A stretch of DNA of 17,352 nt from CAZXCK01 sp964639225 (GTDB lineage: Bacteria > Chloroflexota > Anaerolineae > Aggregatilineales > Phototrophicaceae), in assembly GCA_964639225.1 (NCBI GenBank), contig CAZXCK010000096.1, positions 1 through 17,352 on the forward strand, given 5' to 3'. A program made the position numbers and the translations under genes. Each line of letters starts with the position of its first letter. Position 1 is the first letter of the stretch. Under the pieces are notes generated by a model. It was given only the letters and a program-made list of their open reading frames with translations, did not search any database and was not told the origin of the DNA. This document shows positions 13,303 to 17,352 of the stretch, in pieces.

Positions 13303-13442
13303 CGTATCTCCAACCACCGGCGGCAAATTAGTGTTGAGTGAAGATCGTCTGCAGTTTTGAGCCTGATTTATCCGGCGTTTCACGATCCCTCATTTTTACC
13401 TTATTCATAAGCTGTATTACTGTGACTAAGCAAGCAGAAATT

Positions 13443-13472
13443 TTGTTGATTTAGAAGCTTGCGTCCTACACA
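13443..13472 (+). promoter_or_regulatory. Weak candidate promoter of the first FAS1 gene
   Basis: TTGTTG (13443-13448) and TACACA (13467-13472) are separated by 18 nt; both are partial matches. The region 13370-13470 is noticeably AT-rich compared with the flanking genes. GCAAGC (13430-13435) and GCTTGC (13457-13462) form an inverted repeat across the -35 region, which could be an operator, but this is speculative. Confidence 0.25.
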
Positions 13473-13488
13473 GTTGTAACCACCAGAT

Positions 13489-13496
13489 GGAGGAAA
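13489..13496 (+). promoter_or_regulatory. Ribosome binding site fixing the first FAS1 start
   Basis: GGAGGAAA lies eight bases before the ATG at 13505 and overlaps an upstream in-frame ATG (13487). Using 13505 puts a normal signal peptide at the very N-terminus, so the upstream ATG is rejected. Confidence 0.75.
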
Positions 13497-13504
13497 CAGG
13501 TAAC

Positions 13505-15229
13505 ATGCGTAAAATCACTCTTTTAGCGGTCGTTGTACTGGCCCTGGCGGGACTCGTATTCCCGGTCGCCGCCCAGGATGGCAACATTGTCGATATCGCT
13601 GTTGCGAATGATGACTTCTCGTCGCTGGTTTCGGCGGTTCAGGCTGCTGACCCGGCTGTTATCGAAACGCTGGTGAGCGAAGGTCCGTTCACCGTTTTCG
13701 CGCCCACCAACCAGGCTTTTGCTAACCTGGCCGAATTCCTGGGTATGAGCCTTGAGGACATTCTTGCCGACCAGGAACTGGTGACCACCGTGCTGCTGTA
13801 CCATGTGGTGTCGGGCGCGGTTTTCTCTGGTGATGTGGTTGGCCTGGATGGCGAACTGGTTCCCACGCTGCTCGACGGCGCTTTTATCGGCGTGTCGGTG
13901 GAGGATGGCTCGGTCTTCCTGAACGATGTGGTCGAGGTCGTCCAGACGGACATCGCTGCTACCAACGGTGTGATCCATGTCATCAGCGATGTGCTGCTGC
14001 CGCAGGCGGTGCTGGATGCGCTGGCCGCTTCTGCTGACGAACCGGCGGAGCCGGAAGTCGAGACCGTCCCGGCGAATGTGAACATTCGCGTCGGCCACCT
14101 GTCCCCGGATACCCCGCCGGTTGACGTGTACGTGAACGGCGAAGCCGCCATCACCGACCTGGCTTTCCCGAACTTTACCGGCTGGATCACGCTGCCGGCT
14201 GGCACCTACAACCTGGCTGTCGCCCCGGCTGGCACCTCCATCGAAGACGCGGCTATTGGCCCGGCTGATTTTGACCTGCCTGGTGGCGAGTTCCTGACGA
14301 TTTCGGCTGTGGGTTCGCTGGAAGCGGGCACGCTCGCCCCGGTGATCGCCAGCGAAGTGTTCGCCACGCTGGGTGAGGGTGAAGCCAGTGTGACCGTGTT
14401 CCATGCCATCGAAGGTGTTGACCCGGTTGACGTGATTACCAACGGCACCGCGCTGGTCGAGTTCCTGGCGTACCCCGGCACTTTTGTTACGGATGCTGGC
14501 GTCCCCAATGACGGCGCTTTCACCTTCACGGCTCCGGCTGATGTATATGACCTGCAGGTTGTCCCCAACGGCCAGACCGAGCCGGTGATCTTCGACCTGG
14601 CGGGCACCGAGCTGATGGCTGGCCACTACTACTTTGTGGCGGCTGTGGGCACGCCGGATGCTCCGCAGATCATCGTTGATGTGACCGCTCCGGAGCGCGC
14701 TGCTGAACTGCTGGCCGCCGCCGCCGAGCGCGTCCCGGTGATGGAAGAAGAAGAAGAGATGGCGGAAGCCCCGGCTGGCACCATCGTTGACCTGGCGGTG
14801 GCGACTGCTGACTTCAGCACGCTGGTGGCAGCGGTGCAGGCCGCTGACCCGGGCATCCTCGAAGCGCTGGCCGGTGACGGTCCGCTGACCGTGTTTGCTC
14901 CCACCAACCAGGCTTTCGCCAACCTGCTGGCGGAGCTGGGCCTGACTGCCGAGGAACTGCTGGCTGCTACGGACATCCTGAACCAGGTGCTGCTGTACCA
15001 TGTGGTTTCCGGTGATGTGCGCGCTGCTGATGTCGTCGGCCTGGACGGCCAGAGTGTCGCCACCCTGCTGGACGGCGCCTTCATCGGTGTGTCGGTTGTC
15101 GATGGCGGCGTGGTGCTCAACGGTGCGGTCAACGTTGTCCAGACGGACATCGTGGCGAGCAACGGCGTGATCCACGTCATCGATCAGGTGCTGCTGCCCC
15201 AGTCGGTGATCGACGCCCTGGGCCAGTAG
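13505..15229 (+). CDS. Secreted FAS1-DUF4397-FAS1 protein
   Basis: A 574-residue exported protein. A signal peptide (1-24, ending PVAAQ) is followed by the first fasciclin (FAS1) domain at about 27-172, with GPFTVFAPTNQAF, LLYHVVSG and TNGVIHVISDVLLP. A DUF4397 region (about 192-390) comes next, beginning VNIRVGHLSPDTPPVDVYVNG and containing two diverged beta modules. After an acidic EEEEE linker, a second FAS1 domain (about 425-574) repeats FAPTNQAF and SNGVIHVIDQVLLP. FAS1 domains mediate adhesion and matrix interactions; DUF4397 is a common extracellular domain of unknown role. There is no C-terminal TM helix or sorting signal, so it is released or loosely bound. It is followed by terminators and by its paralogue. 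Confidence 0.92.
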   Translation: MRKITLLAVVVLALAGLVFPVAAQDGNIVDIAVANDDFSSLVSAVQAADPAVIETLVSEGPFTVFAPTNQAFANLAEFLGMSLEDILADQELVTTVLLYHVVSGAVFSGDVVGLDGELVPTLLDGAFIGVSVEDGSVFLNDVVEVVQTDIAATNGVIHVISDVLLPQAVLDALAASADEPAEPEVETVPANVNIRVGHLSPDTPPVDVYVNGEAAITDLAFPNFTGWITLPAGTYNLAVAPAGTSIEDAAIGPADFDLPGGEFLTISAVGSLEAGTLAPVIASEVFATLGEGEASVTVFHAIEGVDPVDVITNGTALVEFLAYPGTFVTDAGVPNDGAFTFTAPADVYDLQVVPNGQTEPVIFDLAGTELMAGHYYFVAAVGTPDAPQIIVDVTAPERAAELLAAAAERVPVMEEEEEMAEAPAGTIVDLAVATADFSTLVAAVQAADPGILEALAGDGPLTVFAPTNQAFANLLAELGLTAEELLAATDILNQVLLYHVVSGDVRAADVVGLDGQSVATLLDGAFIGVSVVDGGVVLNGAVNVVQTDIVASNGVIHVIDQVLLPQSVIDALGQ

Positions 15230-15251
15230 TTCACGAATCATCAATTGAATG

Positions 15252-15288
15252 TCGGTCTGGCCGAAGCTTAAGGTTGTGGCCAGACCGA
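15252..15288 (+). terminator. Hairpin after the first FAS1 gene
   Basis: TCGGTCTGGCC (15252-15262) pairs perfectly with GGCCAGACCGA (15278-15288) around a 15-nt loop, 22 nt after the stop codon. It lacks a T run, so it may protect the mRNA 3' end or assist the stronger terminator just downstream. Confidence 0.5.
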
Positions 15289-15297
15289 TATCATCGT

Positions 15298-15340
15298 AAA
15301 CACGAGACCGGCGGATAAGCAGCCCGGTCTCGTGTTTGTT
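15298..15340 (+). terminator. Rho-independent terminator of the first FAS1 gene
   Basis: AAACACGAGACCGG (15298-15311) pairs over 14 bp with CCGGTCTCGTGTTT (15324-15337), with a 12-nt loop and a GTT tail. The A/T-rich stem base would allow function in both directions. It separates the two FAS1 genes into independent transcripts. Confidence 0.8.
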
Positions 15341-15629
15341 ATCGGCCCTGCAACCCGCCTCAAATGGACTCGTGAAATGTCCTGGGGGGTTTGTGTCAGA
15401 CCAGCACATGCGGTAAGATTCAGGTCAGAGACACTATCGAAACCATGCTGGGCCTGTTTATTAATTAAGCTTTAATCTGGAGGGCAAAAAATCAAGCGTT
15501 TCTGGATTCTTGTTTAACACAGGTCTTATTCAAGAAAATTACAATATAGCGTGGAGTCGGTTTTATCCCTATTGCTCACATGGCGGCGGCGCTGTGCCGT
15601 CGTCTCGCTCGAATATCACGGAGGAAAAC
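15341..15629 (+). other. Leader region of the second FAS1 gene
   Basis: A stretch of 289 nt with AT-rich segments around 15460-15550 (TTTATTAATTAAGCTTTAAT; TACAAT at 15540-15545; TTAACA at 15514-15519), but no pair with proper spacing. The reading frame of the second FAS1 gene is open back to 15510; that extension has no signal-peptide logic and is judged untranslated. A promoter probably lies here but cannot be fixed. Confidence 0.4.
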
Positions 15630-17273
15630 GTGCGCAAAATAGCTTTGATTTTCGCAGTTGTACTTTTGGTGGCCCTTGCTGTCATGCCGGCGACGGCGCA
15701 GGAAGGTACGGTGCTGGATATTGCGGTTGGTGTTGACGATTTTTCGATCCTGGTGACAGCGGTACAGAATGCTGACCCGGCCATCGCCGAAGTACTGGGC
15801 GGCCCTGGTCCCATTACTGTGCTGGCTCCGACCAATCAGGCTTTCCGCAATCTGGCGGCATTCTTTGACTTTGAGCTGGCCGATCTGCTGGCGGATACTT
15901 CGCTGCTGACTCAGCTTTTGCAGTACCACGTCATTTCGGGTGCGTTCAACTCGGCGCAGGTCGCCGGACTGGACGGGCAGGTGGTCCCCACGCTGCTGAC
16001 CAACACCGGCGTTGGCATCAGCCTTGATGGCGACACCATCGTGATTAACCGCGTGGCTCGCGTGGTCGATCCGTTTGACGTAGGTGCCAGCAACGGTATC
16101 GTTCATACCATCAACCAGGTGGTCTTCCCCGGCCTGCTGCGCGATCAACTGGCCGCGCTGGGCAGTGGCGCCCCTGAGGCCGAAGCTGCTGAAGGTGAAG
16201 CTGAGGCTGAGGCCGAAGAAGAGCCGGTAGACTACGGCACGTCCATCACCGGTATTGCTCAGAACAACGAAGACTTCAGCATCCTGTTCGCGGCCATCGA
16301 AGCGGCTGGCTTCGAGGAATTCCTGGCGACCGGCGGCCCCTTTACCGTGTTCGCGCCCACCAACGATGCTTTCGTGGCGCTGCTCGAAACCCTGGGCATG
16401 GAAGCTGAAGACCTGCTGGCCGACACCGAACTGCTGGCGACTGTCCTGCGCTACCACGTGGTTGATGGACTTGCCCCGGCTGAGGTCGTTGTGACCCTGG
16501 ACGGCGCTGAAGTCAACACGATCCTGAACTCGGTCATGATCAGCGACGGCGAGCCGGTGGCTGTCGACATTGTTGATGGCGAAGTGGTTCTGAACGACGG
16601 TCAGGCGACGGTTGTCACCACCGATGTCGAAGCTGACAACGGCATCATTCACGTCATCGACGGCGTGCTGATTCCGCAGGAAGTGATTGATGCGCTGGTC
16701 GAGGCTGGCATCCTGGAACCTGCGGCTGAAGAGCCGGAGACCGAGGAAGCTGAAGAAGCCGAAACCACCGAAGAAGTGATGGAAGAAGAGGAAGCGCTGG
16801 ACCTGGGTAACAGCATCGCCGGTGTGGCCGCTGCCAACGAGAACTTCAGCCTGCTGGTGGCCGCTCTGGAAGCGACCGATATGGTCGAGATGCTGGTGAC
16901 TGGCGGCCCCTTCACCGTCTTCGCTCCGACTGATGAAGCGTTCACCGCGCTGCTGGACAGCCTGGGCGTGACTCCTGAGATCGCCCTGGGTATGCCGGAG
17001 CTGCTGGAGCCAGTGCTGCTTTACCATGTGGTGGGTGGCATCGTCCTGGCTGAGGATGTGATCGCCAGCGAGGAACTGCCCACGCTGCTGAACGCCGAAC
17101 TCATCAGCGATGGTGACGTCATCACCGTCGAGGTGGTGGACGGCGCGGTGGTGCTCAACGACGGTCAGGCGACCGTTACCGATGTGGATATCGAGGCTTC
17201 TAACGGCGTCATCCATGTGATTGACGGCGTTCTGGTGCCTGCCGAAGTGCTGGCGACACTGGGTATGAGCTAA
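15630..17273 (+). CDS. Secreted protein with three FAS1 domains
   Basis: A 547-residue exported protein starting at GTG 15630, set by GGAGGAAAAC directly upstream. A signal peptide (1-24, ending PATAQ) leads into FAS1 domain 1 (about 27-178), which is diverged: VLAPTNQAF, LLQYHVISG. An Ala/Glu linker (about 179-203) follows. FAS1 domain 2 (about 205-358) has FTVFAPTNDAF, LRYHVVDG and DNGIIHVIDGVLIP. A Glu-rich linker (about 363-392) leads to FAS1 domain 3 (about 394-547), with FTVFAPTDEAF, LLYHVVGG and SNGVIHVIDGVLVP. Domains 2 and 3 share the VVLNDGQATV segment and look like a recent internal duplication. No membrane anchor or sorting motif is seen. It is a paralogue of the preceding gene, probably a surface or matrix adhesion protein. 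Confidence 0.93.
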   Translation: MRKIALIFAVVLLVALAVMPATAQEGTVLDIAVGVDDFSILVTAVQNADPAIAEVLGGPGPITVLAPTNQAFRNLAAFFDFELADLLADTSLLTQLLQYHVISGAFNSAQVAGLDGQVVPTLLTNTGVGISLDGDTIVINRVARVVDPFDVGASNGIVHTINQVVFPGLLRDQLAALGSGAPEAEAAEGEAEAEAEEEPVDYGTSITGIAQNNEDFSILFAAIEAAGFEEFLATGGPFTVFAPTNDAFVALLETLGMEAEDLLADTELLATVLRYHVVDGLAPAEVVVTLDGAEVNTILNSVMISDGEPVAVDIVDGEVVLNDGQATVVTTDVEADNGIIHVIDGVLIPQEVIDALVEAGILEPAAEEPETEEAEEAETTEEVMEEEEALDLGNSIAGVAAANENFSLLVAALEATDMVEMLVTGGPFTVFAPTDEAFTALLDSLGVTPEIALGMPELLEPVLLYHVVGGIVLAEDVIASEELPTLLNAELISDGDVITVEVVDGAVVLNDGQATVTDVDIEASNGVIHVIDGVLVPAEVLATLGMS

Positions 17274-17302
17274 AGGCTATCTGCGTTAACACGCTTTCAC
17301 AG

Positions 17303-17328
17303 GCCCCGGACGCAAGTCCGGGGCTTTT
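17303..17328 (+). terminator. Rho-independent terminator of the second FAS1 gene
   Basis: GCCCCGGAC (17303-17311) and GTCCGGGGC (17316-17324) form a perfect 9-bp stem with a GCAA tetraloop, followed immediately by TTTTGTGTT. It lies 30 nt after the stop codon. Confidence 0.92.
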
Positions 17329-17352
17329 GTGTTCTGGTGTGCGGGAGTATCA

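Noticed and set aside
13523..15409. Very long antisense frame (628 codons) opposite the first FAS1 gene, and a similar one opposite the second (15576-17216)
   Set aside because: Long antisense frames are expected opposite high-GC genes with strong codon bias; the peptides are rich in Gln, His and Arg with no domain, while the plus strand carries clear FAS1 domains.

Overview
The window looks like a chromosomal piece of a high-GC, uncultured-type bacterium, most plausibly a Chloroflexota member (Anaerolineae-like). The reasons are secreted multi-FAS1 proteins with DUF4397, a solitary Flp-type pilin, a TIR-like membrane protein, a CopC/CopD fusion, a membrane-anchored sulfite-oxidase-family enzyme, and frequent GTG/TTG starts. 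This placement is inference; there is no rRNA here. A run of exactly 100 Ns (5492-5591) shows that this is a scaffolded draft or metagenome assembly.

Layout. 1-440: non-coding tandem repeat (about 240 bp unit) carrying a two-hairpin element. 521-1195 (+): ArsR-type winged-helix regulator. 1280-2818 (-): membrane-anchored SUMF1/FGE-like protein, preceded on the same strand by a Flp pilin (3038-3259). 3540-3612 (+): tRNA-Arg(CCT) with a good promoter. 3724-6052 (+): small membrane protein, CopC-CopD copper protein broken by the N gap, and a two-TM cytochrome-c-like segment that has lost its heme ligands and is probably the end of the same gene. 6106-8127 (+): TIR-like membrane protein closely followed by a flavin monooxygenase. 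8443-8652 (-): Phd/YefM-type antitoxin with no visible toxin. 8696-10375 (-): molybdopterin oxidoreductase. 10665-11483 (-): alpha/beta hydrolase, divergent from an M19 dipeptidase (11643-12725, +) and a four-TM protein (12739-13302, +). 13505-17273 (+): two tandem paralogous secreted FAS1 proteins, each followed by a terminator.

Working together. Most genes look like ordinary, loosely linked chromosomal loci. The likely functional clusters are the copper-handling run 3724-6052, possibly reading on into the TIR/FMO pair, the dipeptidase plus membrane-protein pair, and the FAS1 pair, which probably provides surface or extracellular matrix proteins.

The strongest unexplained signal is non-coding. 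Four intergenic copies of a two-hairpin element (46-121, 291-378, 8317-8413, 10474-10550) keep a 10-nt linker and a 6-bp stem with a 7-nt loop, and stem changes are compensated between copies. This fits selection on folded RNA or DNA. I see no convincing evidence for a new defence or biosynthetic system.
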